64,000 nucleotides of DNA, from contig CP114118.1 of NCBI GenBank assembly GCA_029959195.1, positions 2,878,001 through 2,942,000 of the forward strand, in the 5' to 3' direction. This stretch comes from Dictyophora rubrovolvata. Taxonomy: Eukaryota > Basidiomycota > Agaricomycetes > Phallales > Phallaceae. The notes beneath the pieces were generated by a model. That model ran no database searches, had not been told where the DNA came from, and saw nothing but the letters and a program-made list of their open reading frames with translations. The position numbers and the translations under genes were made by a program. Positions 23,378-35,383 of the stretch are shown in pieces. Positions within the stretch are counted from its first letter, which is position 1. Every line of letters begins with the position of its first letter.

Positions 23378-26300
23378 ATGACTCTCCACGTCCCACTTGC
23401 AGCGGGGAAGAGCAGTAACTCTCATGCTCACACCCACACTGGCACTACTCACGTCCCTCGGAATAAGACCACCGCAAATCCACCAATCTTACCTCCCTTT
23501 GTCAACTCATCCACAACTCCGGACGCACATCTGAACGCCGTTTTCGATTCTATTCTCAAAGCGAAGCGTATTACTGTCGTTTGCGGGGCGGGTATTTCTG
23601 TTGAAGCGGGCATCCCAGACTTTCGGTACGAAATCTTTCCAAAAAAAAAAAAAACACCAACACTCCTTTTTAACAATAAAGTTTTTTACTTTTGCATTGT
23701 CATTGTAGATCTCCGGATGGCTTGTTTCAATCATTAAAACGGGATAATCCAAAAGAGTCTCTCTCTTCGGGTAAAGACTTGTTTGATGCCTCCGTTTTCA
23801 AAGTACGTCAAATAATCAATACTCAACAACTCCTAACATGAAAAATTTTTATTCATTCATTCATTTCACAGTCTACCGAGAAAACTGCATTATTCTGTCG
23901 AATGATTGCATCCCTCGCCTCGCTCTCCTCCCAAAGCGAGCCAACAGCCTTCCACAGCCTCTTACGGACTTTAGACGACCGCGGCCAGCTCCTCCGCGTG
24001 TACACACAGAACATAGATGCACTTGAAATGAAAGCCGGTCTGTCATTTGGTGTTCCCGAGTTTGAAGAGCGTTTTTTGAGAGGTGCGAGCAGGGTTGGGA
24101 AGGCTAAGACGACGAAAGGCAAGGCTAAAGATAAGAATGCGAATACTACGGAGGATGGAGCTGGAGCGGTGGTTGGGGCAGGTGTTGATTTAGAGCTTGA
24201 GGGTGTGAAGAAAGGGAAGGCTAAGGCGAAATCTAAGGGAAAGGGAAAGAGGGATGTTGGATCTGGGCTTTACTCGTATACGCCTAGAAAAGGGAAGAAA
24301 AAGACATTGTTGTCGAACGGACTAGAAGCTGGACCGTCTCACCACAACACGGTACACGAAGAATCGGCAAATTCAATTACCCCCGTTCCCATCCCTATCC
24401 CACATCCACCGCTAAACACGATTCCCCGGTGCATCCCTCTCCACGGCACACTCCTCTCACTACACTGCCAACACTGCACTCAGACATTTCCTCTCCACAC
24501 ACCACCATCCCAATCTCAATCTCACACCGTAACACCCCCACATTCCCGCTCATCTTCATCTTCCCCAGACCCATCTCTCTCTATAGACCCGAACCCTCCT
24601 CATTTCCCTCTCTCGCCTTCACCTGCCTCCCCGACAAACAACTATACACTCCACACGCTCCTTTCGCAAGGCACACCGCCCCCTTGTCCGTCTTGCACGT
24701 CTTTGGAGCAAACGCGTGCGCTCGTTGGGAAACGGCTACGAGGCGTTGGAAAGCTCCGTCCGAGTGTTGTGTTGTACGGTGAGGAGCATAGGGAGGGCGA
24801 GAGTGTTGGTGAGGCTGTTAGAAGGGATTTGTGTGGGATTGAGGTTGGGGTTGAGAGTGTTGTGATGAAGCCCCAAGAGAAGGGGAAAGAGAAAGAGAAA
24901 GAGAAAGAGCGGGTTGAGAGTGAAATTGTTGTGCCTGGGAATGTGCTATTACGCCCTTCGTCTCCACCGGAATTATCATCTCTTCCACTTCCACCATCAC
25001 TCATATCCGCACCCGCACCTGTACATTATCCATCCAAACCGCACCAAAACAAGAAAACGCGCAGTCGAACAACACCGGGCAAAGGACCTGATTTGCTTCT
25101 AGTCGTTGGAACGAGTTTACGTGTACCGGGTACGAAACGGATCGTAAGAGAGTTTTCAAAAGCTGTTAGAAGTTTGAATTCGAGTTCGAGTTCGAGTTCG
25201 CGTGGTGGTCGTGGTGGTGGTTCTAATAGTAATAGTACTTCGAACACGAGTACAACAACATCTCCATCTCCAACTCCATCTCCAACACTCGCAGCAGCTT
25301 ATCTTCCAACGCCTACACCTCCTCCTTTCGAGCGTGAAACTTGTACGTGGTCTGATACTTCAACCTCAACCTCGACTCCGACCCAAACGCCAACGCCAAC
25401 GCCAACGCCAACACCTCGCCCTCGCCATCGCCCACGCCCACGCACTTCACCCTCCTCCTTCAAAACCAAAACAAAACCAGTCCGAGTCCGAGTCCGAGAA
25501 TCTAAACCTAGAATTCGAACGATATATCTTAACAAGGAGTTCCCATCTCCAGCGCGCGATTGGGAAGATGTGTTTGATGTGTGGGTGCAGGGTGATGCGC
25601 AGGTTTTTGCGAGAGGTGTTGCTGCGTTGATTGCTGAGATTGAGAAGAGTGGGATTGAAGATGGTGATGGGGTGAAGAAAGACAATGGGAAGAGGAAGAG
25701 GGAGGGGGAGGGAAGGGAGTGGTGTACGCCGATGAAGAGGAGACGGAAGGGTGAGGGTGGGAAGGAGTTTTTGCTTACTCCTCCTGTTACTGTGCGTCGG
25801 CCTGCGAAGATGAAGATGAAGATGAAGGAAGAGGTGAAGATGATGACGGAAGAGTGTAATGCAGGTGCAGATTCGGGATCTGTTTCGTCAGCTTGGTCAC
25901 TTGGCGAAGAAGAAGAAGAAGAAGAAGAAGAAGAAGAAGAAGAAGAGTTGGCGAGTAGTCGCATTCTCGACGTAGACACCGACGTGGACGTGGAAGAGTT
26001 TGAAGATCGCGCCATAAGGACATTAATGGAGATGGAGGGATATAGTGTGCTACCGAAGAATCGTTCAGGATTTCGAATGCGGCGTCTTACGGATATGGAT
26101 ATGGAAATTGTACCCGAAACTGAAAGCGAAGCTGAAGCTGAAGCCGAAACTGAAACTGGAAGTGGAACTGAAACTGAAACCGAATGGGATCGTGCGGATG
26201 CGGGTGCGGTGCCAGTTCGTGACGTGTCTTGCAGTGGGTTGACGTTGCAGCTTCAAGTAACTGGTTCTGGTTCTCGGTCGAACGGTTATGGACGTGCGTA

Positions 26301-26676
26301 TGGATATGGTCATAGATATGGATATGGGTATGGGTATAATAGTCCTGCGCCTACGCCACCACCGTTACCGCTTTCTTCGTTTACGAGAGAGGTTATATCG
26401 AGAAGAATGTCTGTTTCGAGCGTGGTGGTACCCCCGAGACTTTTGTATTCGTTTGGTCCGTCTGTTGCTGCTGCTGCTGCTGGTGAGAGTTCGGTGATGG
26501 TGGGATCGTCGTCTTTCGGATCGCTCGGGTCGCGTCTTGCTACCACTGGTGTTGGTGTTGGTGTTGGTGTTGGTGCTGATCCGTTTTTGGTTTTGGGTCG
26601 GGACGGGTTGAGTTCGAATGTTGTTGGCAGTCCTTTTGAGGTGTACAAGGAACATCAACAACGTCGAGCTTGTTAG
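23378..26676 (+). CDS. Large sirtuin (NAD-dependent deacylase), Hst3/Hst4-like
   Basis: Exons join(23378..23625,23709..23802,23872..26676), 1048 aa, against ~350-550 for typical fungal sirtuins. Core motifs are in order: VVCGAGISVEAGIPDFR (67-83), TQNID (159-163), catalytic HG at His305, zinc pairs CQHC (313/316) and CPSC (386/389), the VVGTSLRVPGTK block, and YLNKEFPSP. Sirtuins remove acyl groups from lysines using NAD; nuclear histone substrates would fit this branch. About 140 residues, mostly Lys/Gly/Ala-rich, sit between TQNID and the HG motif; about 70 separate the zinc pairs; and a ~450-residue low-complexity tail holds Ser, Glu and TP repeats. The inserts stay in frame across ~2.8 kb. 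Some could still be unspliced introns, though no good GT-AG pair was obvious. Confidence 0.88.
25905..25947 (+). repeat. GAA microsatellite inside sirtuin exon
   Basis: About 13 consecutive GAA/GAG codons encode a poly-Glu run in the sirtuin tail. Length may vary between strains without shifting the frame. Confidence 0.85.
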
Positions 26677-27251
26677 ATTCAGGCTCGGGCGCGGGGTATC
26701 GGGACACGTCAACGACCCGTATTGGTTGGTGCACTCGACGTCGAACTAGTTATCGGTGTCGTCCGCTTTTTTCCCCCTTGTCCACCGCGCAGCGTTCACA
26801 TGCCTTCTCTCGTTCTCTCGGTCGCATTCCTACCCCAGAGCTCCTCCCCATTCCCAACCGACAACAACGTACGGAAATCCAGGACTACGGTTTTTATTGC
26901 TACTTAAATCTAATATCAGTCTATCATTTCATTTCTTCTGCCTATCTCTTACTAGTATTTTTTCTTTCTTTCTTTCTTTCTTTCTTTCGACTCTTTTCTT
27001 TGTTTATTTTTGAATTATTCGTATTCTGCAGTGTTCTGTTAGTTTTAATAACTAGTGTTTCGAGTTAATCCCGTGCTTCGTGTAAATGTAATGGATTCGG
27101 AAATTAGATTGATTACGTTGTGGTTAATGTTAATGTTAAAGTTAATACTGAATACATATGTAGACAGAAAAGACAAAAGTCAGGACATGCATTGACGACC
27201 ACCAAATGAAACTCCCACGCGGCACAGAGACTTGGTTTGTTCCTTGCGGGG
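26677..27251. other. Sirtuin 3' region with TTTC microsatellite
   Basis: Holds the 3' flank of the sirtuin and a (CTTT)n run at about 26958-26990. No gene recognised. Confidence 0.6.
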
Positions 27252-28292
27252 AAGTCGGCCACGGGCCATGAGAATTTGACGCGCAAGCCTACCGCGCTGC
27301 CGCGACATTGCCGCGACCTGCAAAAAAAACCTCCTATAGGGTACAAACTCAAGCTGTAAGGCTCAGTAGAGTGTTGAATATAATGAGTAGAAGGATCTGA
27401 ATATTATATAACATACTTTAGAGAGATAAAATGAGAGTTTGGCATAGGTTGTGGCATATGATATGTCGCGGTGAAGTCGCGGTAAGAATTCCTTGTATGG
27501 AAATTATCGCGCTAAAGGCGCGGTACGATTGCTGTGTAAGGAATCTTCACCGCGCGAGTGGCCACATAAGGAATTCTTAACGCGCGAGTTGCCATGTAAG
27601 GAATCTTTACCGCGCCATTAGATAAGCATTGTTCAAAGCACTTGCTTCGCTATTGGACAACTGCTCATTATCAATTTGATATATTTATTAATATTTTAAT
27701 GGTTCGGGTGTTTACTTTTCTGATATAAGCTATATAAGTCTAACAATTAAATTGTAAATACAGGATTGGTTCACATATCTATATCAGCAGGCTGCATTTC
27801 TAGCCAATCGTTTCTCTTCTACTGGAAAACCCAAAGAAAAGAGTTAGTTGAGTTTACACCAACTCAATATTCTGACTGACTTGTTGCTTTCTAGTTGCTG
27901 GAATATATCAGGCAGATTCATATCCTCCAAGAATGTTACCTGGATATAATCAAAGAGGTCATCATCTTCTAAGTAAAATACTCGGTAGCTTATGATATTT
28001 ATATATACCAGGCGAACCATTCGGCTATTTTATACATCCTGATTATCCTCGTATATGTTTTCCTTTATATGATAACTTCAAGTAACTCAAATACTTTTGT
28101 AGATTCAATATTTCAAGATAAGCATATTCAGCCCGATTCTGTCACTTCGGGGCCAGCACATGTTCCTCCTATAATCAATGCAGCCACTAGGAGGGCACAT
28201 TTTGCAGCGGGCGGCGGGTGGGGCTCGCGCGGTACACTGTCGCGGCAGCGCGGTAGGCCGCGCGCTAAATTCTTGTAGCCCGTCGGCCACTT
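27252..28292. mobile_element. Candidate non-autonomous element with ~85-100 bp terminal inverted repeats
   Basis: The left end (27252-27334) and the reverse complement of the right end (about 28191-28292) share long GC-rich blocks, including CCTACCGCGCTGCCGCGACA and ACGGGC near the tip, in the same order. The 1.04 kb unit has no coding frame. Its left interior holds short iterated motifs around AAGGAATTCTT and CGCGCGAG. No clear target-site duplication was found, so the exact tips and superfamily are open. It ends about 70 bp before the ATG of the first hydrolase gene, so it may form part of that promoter. Confidence 0.55.
27455..27612. repeat. Iterated ~31-bp motif with inverted copy
   Basis: Three successive units read TAAGGAAT-TCTT-ACGCGCGA or close variants between about 27515 and 27612. 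An inverted version (GGTAAGAATTCCTT) lies at 27480-27494, so the block can fold on itself. It lies in the interior of the inverted-repeat element. Confidence 0.55.
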
Positions 28293-28360
28293 GGTCTAGT
28301 CCATGAGCCTGAGACCGCTGTCCTCGATATTAGCGCAACACTAGACCAACTCTTTCCACC

Positions 28361-30623
28361 ATGCTCTGTGCTAGTGCTATAGGAATAGTCGCCTACCTCC
28401 TCTCCTCGTTCGTCATCGTCGCTGGCAGCCCAATTTCTAGTCAGACTCCCTTCTTCAAAGGCCACGCAGCAAATTTCGAACCAATTCTCGACGACGAATT
28501 CGAAGGATGGCTGAATGAGATCGGGCACAGATGGGGAATGAACGGTGTTGCCATTGCTGTCACGCGTAAGACAAAAGACGCAGATGGTCAGTGGAACGGA
28601 TGGGTTACTGAGTCAAAGGGATATGGAATTGCTGATAGATGGGGCCATTCCGTCGATGAGGATGTGCGTATGAGCCCGGGTCATTGTACTCTAACAACAC
28701 TCATTTTTCTGATAGACGTTATTTGGAATCGGTTCTAATTCTAAATTCTTCACCGCTCTTGCAATTGGAATACTCGTCCAAGACGAGGCATACCCACTCA
28801 GCTGGGATACTAAAATCAAAGATGTTATCCCCAACGGAGAATGGGTACTGCAAGACCCATCTATGGAACAAAATGCCACTCTTGTTGATATTCTCAGTCA
28901 TCGTACTGGTCTTCCAAGACATGACTTGAGCTATAGCCGAACAGACACACCTCTCTCCTTGGTTAGTCCTTTTATATGCATTTGTTTCCGAAAAATCATA
29001 CTTAGGCTGATGTACATATACCTAGATCTCAAAGCTGCGGTATTTGCGTCCCTCAGCTGAATTTAGGCAGATGTGCGTAAAAATATACTCCTTTACTACT
29101 AGAATTTTCAATTTGACTGCCACTCCGTTTCTAGATATCAATACAATAATCGTATGTCAAACATAACACATGCTCAAAATCATTTACACTCATTCCGTTT
29201 CCAGAAATGTATGTTACGGCTGCCTACATAGTGGAACGCCTGACGAACAAGACGGTCCAAGAATTTGTCACTGAGAAAGTATTGAAACCCCTGGGAATGG
29301 ACGCCTCGACGTATATTTATGATGAGGTCATGGTCGGCCATGGTCTTGCAGACGGATTTGTTATCGTCGAGTCTGGTCATCCTGAAGGCAAAGGAAGAGA
29401 CAAGGCTATTTACAAGCCGACTCCATATTTTGATCTGCAAGGGAATACATCTCTAATTGCTGGTGCAGGCGGTGTTATCTCGAATGTCAAGGATGTGGTA
29501 AGTCTTTTTTTAGTCATAATATTCGCTGATGTAACACTCAACTTTGGGAAGACGCGATGGTTGCAGACTTTACTTCTCATGGGACGACATCCCGTCACCA
29601 ACGAGCAGATAATCCCCGAAACGGCAATTCTAAAAGCAGCCGAAGGTGTATCCGTGCCTACACCGTTTCCCGAAGATCCTTCAGTGAGCCCCATGCTATA
29701 TGGTTTGGGTCAGGTAAGCTATTCGTACCAAGGACACTATGTACGTACATATGCATATGTACTTTTGGGGATATGTCAGGAACGTTGATACGTTTTTTTC
29801 TTAGATTGTCGAACATAGCGGTGCTGTTGTTAGTCATCATACTGTCATAACCCGTGCACCGTACGATGGAATAGGCATTGTAATCCTGACTAACACCATG
29901 CCTCTCGCTGGACCCGTTCTTATGGATTTAGTTAAATGGCGATTGTATGAGAAAGCATTAAAGCTAAAATATATCGATTGGGAGTCAAAGTGAGCTTTCC
30001 CTTATGGCATTTTTCGATTCTTTTGATCAAACTGCCGTTTCAGAATTCCAGTCCCAGAAGAAGATACCCTGGAAAATCCATCCCCGGGATCACAAACTCC
30101 AATGACCCTCTCTTTACGCTCCTACACTGGATTATTCTCCAACCCAGCCTACGGCGAAATCATCATCTGTCCTTTCAACCTTGAGAACACATCTGCGCCG
30201 ATCCAATTCCAATCCCAATTCCAATCTCACTGCCACACCACCGTATCCGAAATATCCCAAGCCTTAGCCTACAACCGCACTGGAAAACCAGATCTCGTCT
30301 TCTCCTGGGACAAATACTGGTCCACCCACATTCTCATTTCCCATCAGGACAAAGACACATTCACAGCACGCTCGCTTATAATTTTCCCTCCGCCTTTTCC
30401 TGGACCTGATTCTGACTCGGAGGACTCGGATAATAAACCGTTTGCGTATGATCGGATGATGAATGGATTTGTGACGTTTGTTGTGGATGCGGATGCGGAT
30501 GATCAGGTTGTTTCGGGGATTGCGGTGAAGGGTGTTTGGGGTGCTGGGAGGGGTGCGAAAGAGGTGGAAGGGACGAGTAAAGAGACTGCTGAGGTGTGGT
30601 TTGATAGGATTGGAGACTTGTGA
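28361..30623 (+). CDS. Secreted serine beta-lactamase-like hydrolase, copy 1
   Basis: Exons join(28361..28663,28716..28961,29026..29072,29135..29151,29205..29497,29552..29713,29805..29989,30044..30623), 610 aa. The signal peptide (MLCASAIGIVAYLLSSFVIV) ends near residue 22. The class C beta-lactamase/penicillin-binding-protein core is intact: nucleophile motif S108-N-S-K111 in FGIGSNSKFFTA, HRTGLPRHD, YxN motif Y202-N-N204, and H360-S-G362 in VEHSGAVVSHHTV. About 190 further residues form a beta-rich C-terminal domain (SYTGLFSNPAYG, VWFDRIGDL). Such fungal enzymes are serine hydrolases acting on esters or amides; the substrate is unknown and true beta-lactamase action is not implied. The 17-nt exon 4 encodes the YxN motif. 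The closely related copy 2 lies inverted ~6.5 kb downstream with the same exon structure. Confidence 0.92.
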
Positions 30624-31339
30624 AAGTTGTGAGAGGGATTAGATGTAAGAATTAAGAGCAGGACTCGGGAGGGAATTGGTACAACGAAACGCCAACGATA
30701 CCTTGATGTCTGGAGATCTGATTTATCATTTTAGGACGTTAGTGACTATTGGGCTCGAGAATATACCATGATCTGAATTTTCGTGTTGCGACAGAATCTG
30801 ACAGGTCGTGGTGGTGTCAGCGATGCTTCTAAACTCATTATCAATAAAAAGGTCCAACGATTGTCTACCTTATGTAAAAGATCAACGTTTCGACGTTCGA
30901 CGTTCAAGACTCACCAGGCTGAGGATTACTCGTATGCGCCTTTTGTCAATAAACCATGCCAAATTTGAAGTTCTTTATCTAAAGTCATGACGATGGCTCA
31001 CATAATAATACCATTCATTTTTCAAGAACATTTCCGTGTCTTTTGATAGGTGTGCGATAACCCTCGATAATAGGTATGGAGCTGTGTTGAGCAAGGTTTT
31101 GCATTAGTTGCGATAGTATCTTTCCTGTATTTGAATCTGAATGATTATGAATGCAGTAGAAATTATTCAAAATTTGAATAGAGTGAAACGTATGTAAATC
31201 GTAAATAGTTGGACAAATTCGTGCACCGGTATTATCAATGACTAGTAAGAGATCTATTATTACATACATATTCTGAATCAGGTCAGTCATAGGATAGAAC
31301 CGGTGCATCCGCACTAATCAAGACGGTACACGACAGGAT
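30624..31339. other. 3' flank of hydrolase copy 1
   Basis: No gene recognised. Includes a short stretch of TTCGACGTTCGACG repeats near 30886-30905. Confidence 0.5.
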
Positions 31340-31548
31340 TATCATAATCCCCCAACCCTATCAAACCATACCTCAGCAGTCTGCTTATCCGTCCCTTCTA
31401 ACCAAAACTACCCTGTACGTGCATATATTCTCTTAAGGGATGAATACGTAACTCATTTCCTAGATTGTTGAACAGATGGCAGTACTATTAGTCATAATAC
31501 CGTATTCATCCCTTGAGAGAATATATGCACGTACAGGGTAGTTTTGGT
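31340..31548. pseudogene. Rearranged fragments of the hydrolase gene
   Basis: Two pieces of the hydrolase gene lie side by side in opposite orientations. On the minus strand, 31340-31400 matches the gene's last exon and would encode TAEVWFDR followed by VGG. On the plus strand, 31409-31495 matches the end of intron 6 and the start of exon 7 (CTAG then ATTGTTGAACA). The rest of the gene is absent. This is a third, broken family member. Confidence 0.7.
31401..31548. repeat. 48-bp palindrome arms, 52-bp loop
   Basis: 31401-31448 and 31501-31548 are reverse complements with one mismatch in 48 positions (TTAAG versus TTGAG). The arms derive in part from hydrolase intron sequence. The loop holds the exon 7 fragment. 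A hairpin this regular suggests a recent fold-back duplication. Confidence 0.85.
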
Positions 31549-33047
31549 GGATATTTTCTTTTAAAGTTCGTTGATGGTAAGAGCGGAGAAAGGATACTGT
31601 TTGAGTGGGGATTGGCTACGCTTTCTCCAAGGTCTGTTAGCTTAACTCTTTTGGTTCTAAACATTTTACATCAGACTTAAAAGTAAAGCATGTCATTTTT
31701 TACAAACAACATGGTTTAACACGGAAGAAGTGGCTTGAGACATATTTCCAGCTCAAGAGATTGCTTTGGGACAAAAACGCTGCAATACACAACTACGGTG
31801 TTTGAGGTTCAAATCAGCCTAAGCACCTTATTGTTTTTATTTCTGTAGTTTCAATTGATCAACTGTTTCCTTCAGAAAACACATTCCTCAATTGTGATTC
31901 AACTGTCCTAGGCCATCTCGCTGCCCCAAATTATTTGGCTACTGAATTATCGTCCCGGAGCACATGGAATGAACAAAAAAGAACACAAAAAAATATTTAC
32001 CGTTACATGGGCATAAAATAAAAAGCGATTGCATCTACCCAAAACACAACCTATTGTTTGAGAGTCGCTCCGGGCTAGAGAGGCCGAGGAAGCCATCCCA
32101 GTCAAGTGAACAATAATCTATTTTATTCCTGAAATGTAAACTGACTGCTTTATTAAGTCTACAATCAAAAGTAGCAGAAACGTATATAAAATCCAGAGGA
32201 ATCGACGGTGTTCGGACAGTTCAGTTTTTCATCACTCCTCTCTTCCCCGCTCGGTCCAACATCATTTGGAGCAATTCCTCAGCTGCATTGGGTGCAGCGT
32301 GTCCTCCAAAGTGGTGTATTGGAGAGTGTAAGTTTTATGATACTTATATACTGTATACTTATGCTCTTGTAGATCATAGAACTTACTCTGTGGCGTGTAA
32401 ATAGCAAGGTGGCGGATTAATATGAACAGTTTATTAATCGCACTTGTGAACGCTGGATAATAATCTCCGGTCGTGTCGCCATTCCAGGGGCATACATCGA
32501 ACTTTCTGGTCGTACGTAAACTGACCACCCTTCTTGTAAGCCATTCATTTCCCAATCAGTCAGAACAAGAAAAACATCCGAGTCCCTTTGGTCAAAGAAA
32601 CAACATAAATGCTGCTTATTCTCATTGACAACAGATTTAGTTTCACACGTGTTCAATGTCAATAAAGACTGCATAAATTCAATATGAAAAGGAACAAGAA
32701 CGAGACTTTGGTCACGCAGGAAAAATGTGGACAGACAAGGACCACTCACTAACATGTGTTTTCTCTATTTTTTCTTCAGATAAACGCCACTCGATTTGTT
32801 CTGCTATATTAGGTATGGCCTTAGATCCTTACCCTGAAAACATGAGTGAGTCCTTGTTGATCGAAACATGATGGGCCTTCGACACGTCGACGTCAGAGAT
32901 CCTCCCTTTGAGAGATCTTTCATTTGTGGTCAATGTTGAATTTTTAGAGTGGCTTGCATGCTGTACTGGCCTTCGCGTAACGACGGCAGCATTAGTACAC
33001 GGTCCTTTATCTGAGATTCTGAGTTAATGCATCGCCGTAGCGTCTCA
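31549..33047. other. Intergenic; possible decayed gene at 32262-32840 (-)
   Basis: On the minus strand between 32840 and 32262 two overlapping frames look protein-like (FLVLTDWEMNGLQEGWS and DVCPWNGDTTGDYYPAFTSA), but no splice sites join them, so a frameshifted relic is likely. The family is unknown. The remainder shows nothing. Confidence 0.3.
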
Positions 33048-33054
33048 TATAAAA
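33048..33054 (+). promoter_or_regulatory. TATA box of zinc-finger gene
   Basis: TATAAAA lies 100 bp before the ATG at 33154, followed by pyrimidine-rich leader sequence, a normal layout for a fungal core promoter. Confidence 0.5.
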
Positions 33055-33153
33055 CGCACACTCTTTCTATGTCTTGTTTACAACCAGGATTTATTTTTTA
33101 CCACATTCATCGATCAACAATTATTCCCCCTCCCTTCCTCCTCTCTAACCTCT

Positions 33154-35383
33154 ATGTCATATCCCTCCAACAGTGACGAGCGGCAGTCTGACAGTTTTGA
33201 CGGACCTTTGGAAGTCTCGCCCTTTTACGACTTCCAAACATACTTAGAAACTCAGATATCTGACCCATCTTCTCCCCGTAAACGTCCTATCCCGTCAGGC
33301 TCCAACCCCAATTCATGGTGCTCAGACGCGTCGTCATCTTTCAATGAAAGCTCTTCATTCCCTTCGAGCGTATGGGCACCAAACGTGTCATCCTTGGATT
33401 TCTATTCCGTCTCAGGCAGTTCTTCACAGAATGGGCTTCCTCCCCCGACATTCGCGCCCCTAACTCACAATGATTACACCTTTCTGGCAGACATAGACCC
33501 CACACTTCTTGCTGCCGATCTTGCCAATGGTGAGTCACTTCCACAATTTTTTTTTCATTTTCGTTAACACTTTTTGTAGTTACAGCCAACCATTCTATAC
33601 CAATTGTATCCGAGCCACTTGGACACAGTTCACGCTCAAGAAAAAGATCTCGAGCAAATGAAGAGCCCGATGGTCCTAATAACGCGTCGATTGACGTGTT
33701 TTCGAATCCTAAACGCCGTAGGCTGTCTACTGATAGCCACCAAACCTTACCCAGTAAGTCATAACGAGCTTTTTGAGGGCGATCTCATACATATTAATTG
33801 ACGTGTTGTTGTCTCAGGTGTCCCTCCAACAAATACATACAACAACAACAACAACAACGTTATCACAACTACATTCAATAATGACTTTTGTAAGTGATAA
33901 TCGATTTTATATTTGGATGTTGAGGACAATATTCTTCGACGTACCAGCCGTACGGTTACCGGCTTCAACCCCCCGCGCCAATACGACACTTTCATCAACT
34001 CCTTATCCAGATCCCCAAATCTTTCACGGTATGTCTACGCCTTGTGTAGTATATGTCCATTGTTTAACGCGTGTCCAACAGACGTACCTGCCTACTCCGT
34101 CCCGATTCCACCTGCTCCTCCAGCTCTTCTCCCGCCTCTCCATGTGGGTGCGACTCAACCTATTACCACTGCCCCTTATAGAACGGCGATCGACAACACA
34201 ACATGGTGGAATCTGAATGCGGACTTACATGCCCCTCTCGTCAATCTTTCGCTTCCCCAGGCTCCTGTTGCTACACCCGCCTATTTGCCCGGAACTCAAT
34301 TTTATGCAAGTACTTATCCCGGAAATGAAGGCGCGGTCGACTACACATTGGGATCTAACGACAATGGAAACGGAGATTTATATAGTAGTGGTTGGTCCTA
34401 CTTTTATCTTATTCCAAATCTTTGACTGAACTATTATGTGCAGCTGCAGGCACCTCTGACGCGGAAAATAGACGTCTTAATTGGACCACGGGCCTGCTAG
34501 GTCCAGAATACTTTTATAACACCACTGGTAAGTGATTCCAATTCATTATTGATTCGTTGAATTGACGAGTTATTTACATACAGCCGTTGCTTCTGTTGAT
34601 TCATCATCGGTTCAAGTTGTTCCGCCGTTTTTGGAACAACAAACCCCGGTATATCACACGAACAAGGTTGTAAACAGTGAGTCTCACTTTATTTTAAATG
34701 TGCACAGTCAGAATGACAAGGCTATATAAGATGCAACCAACTCAAGTGTCCTCGACTTTCGTCAACACTCGACTAGTACCACCAACCAGATATCGATGAC
34801 GGGGCATGTCGCAAATGCGACCATGCCCAACGCTGAAGTGCCTTCGACATCGGGGGCACCAAGTGTTGATCCTTTAGTCATCACTTATGAGATAATCGAA
34901 CCGCCAACCCCACCTTCTTCCCCCTCCCCGACCCGTAAACGCCCTAAAAAACGTGAACCGACACTTTACCCGGATGAAAAGTTATGGGTCCTTAATGAAG
35001 ACAAAAAATACGTTTGCCAATACAAGGGACCGGCCCGTCCAAAGGGCTGCAAACAAAAGTCGGGTACTCCACGAAATCTAGGTCGCCACATGCGCAAGCA
35101 TGCTAAAAGTGAGGCAGGTATGCAAGATCTTTCACCGAATGAGAGAGTAGCAATCAATGGTATGCCCGAGGGGTTGCTGAGGGTGAAAGCTAAATGTCAC
35201 CTCGCCAATGCCGATCTCCATCAGTGTGCTTTCTATCGTGAGCACGGCCGTCGCTGGGTCGTGATGACGATGGAGCGGCGAGAGAACCTGGAGCGGAAGC
35301 ATAGGGACCGTGACCATGATGCTGATCAACAACAGTCCGATCAGCGACCGTCCCCTCCGCAGAAGAAGCGAAAAAAGGTTTGA
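33154..35383 (+). CDS. Putative transcription regulator with C-terminal zinc finger
   Basis: Exons join(33154..33529,33580..33753,33818..33889,33948..34028,34082..34390,34444..34527,34584..34676,34731..35383), 613 aa, in frame. Most of the protein is Ser/Pro/Asn-rich and probably disordered. It holds basic patches (SRSRKRSRA, NPKRRRLS, RKRPKKRE). Near the C-terminus is a C2H2-like unit: VCQYKGPARPKGC followed by NLGRHMRKH. A second Cys/His set follows (KCHLANADLHQC, FYREH), and the protein ends KKRKKV. This architecture is common in agaricomycete nuclear proteins of unknown target. Exon 6 has two possible acceptors three codons apart, both in frame. TATAAAA lies 100 bp upstream. It sits between the two hydrolase copies; whether it controls them is speculation. 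Confidence 0.78.

Noticed and set aside
25299-26015. 238-codon minus-strand frame
   Set aside because: Low-complexity antisense of the sirtuin exon; Ser-rich because of GAA/GAG repeats on the other strand.
31770-31830. Possible tRNA or SINE-like B box (GGTTCAAATC)
   Set aside because: No cloverleaf or A box could be folded around it.
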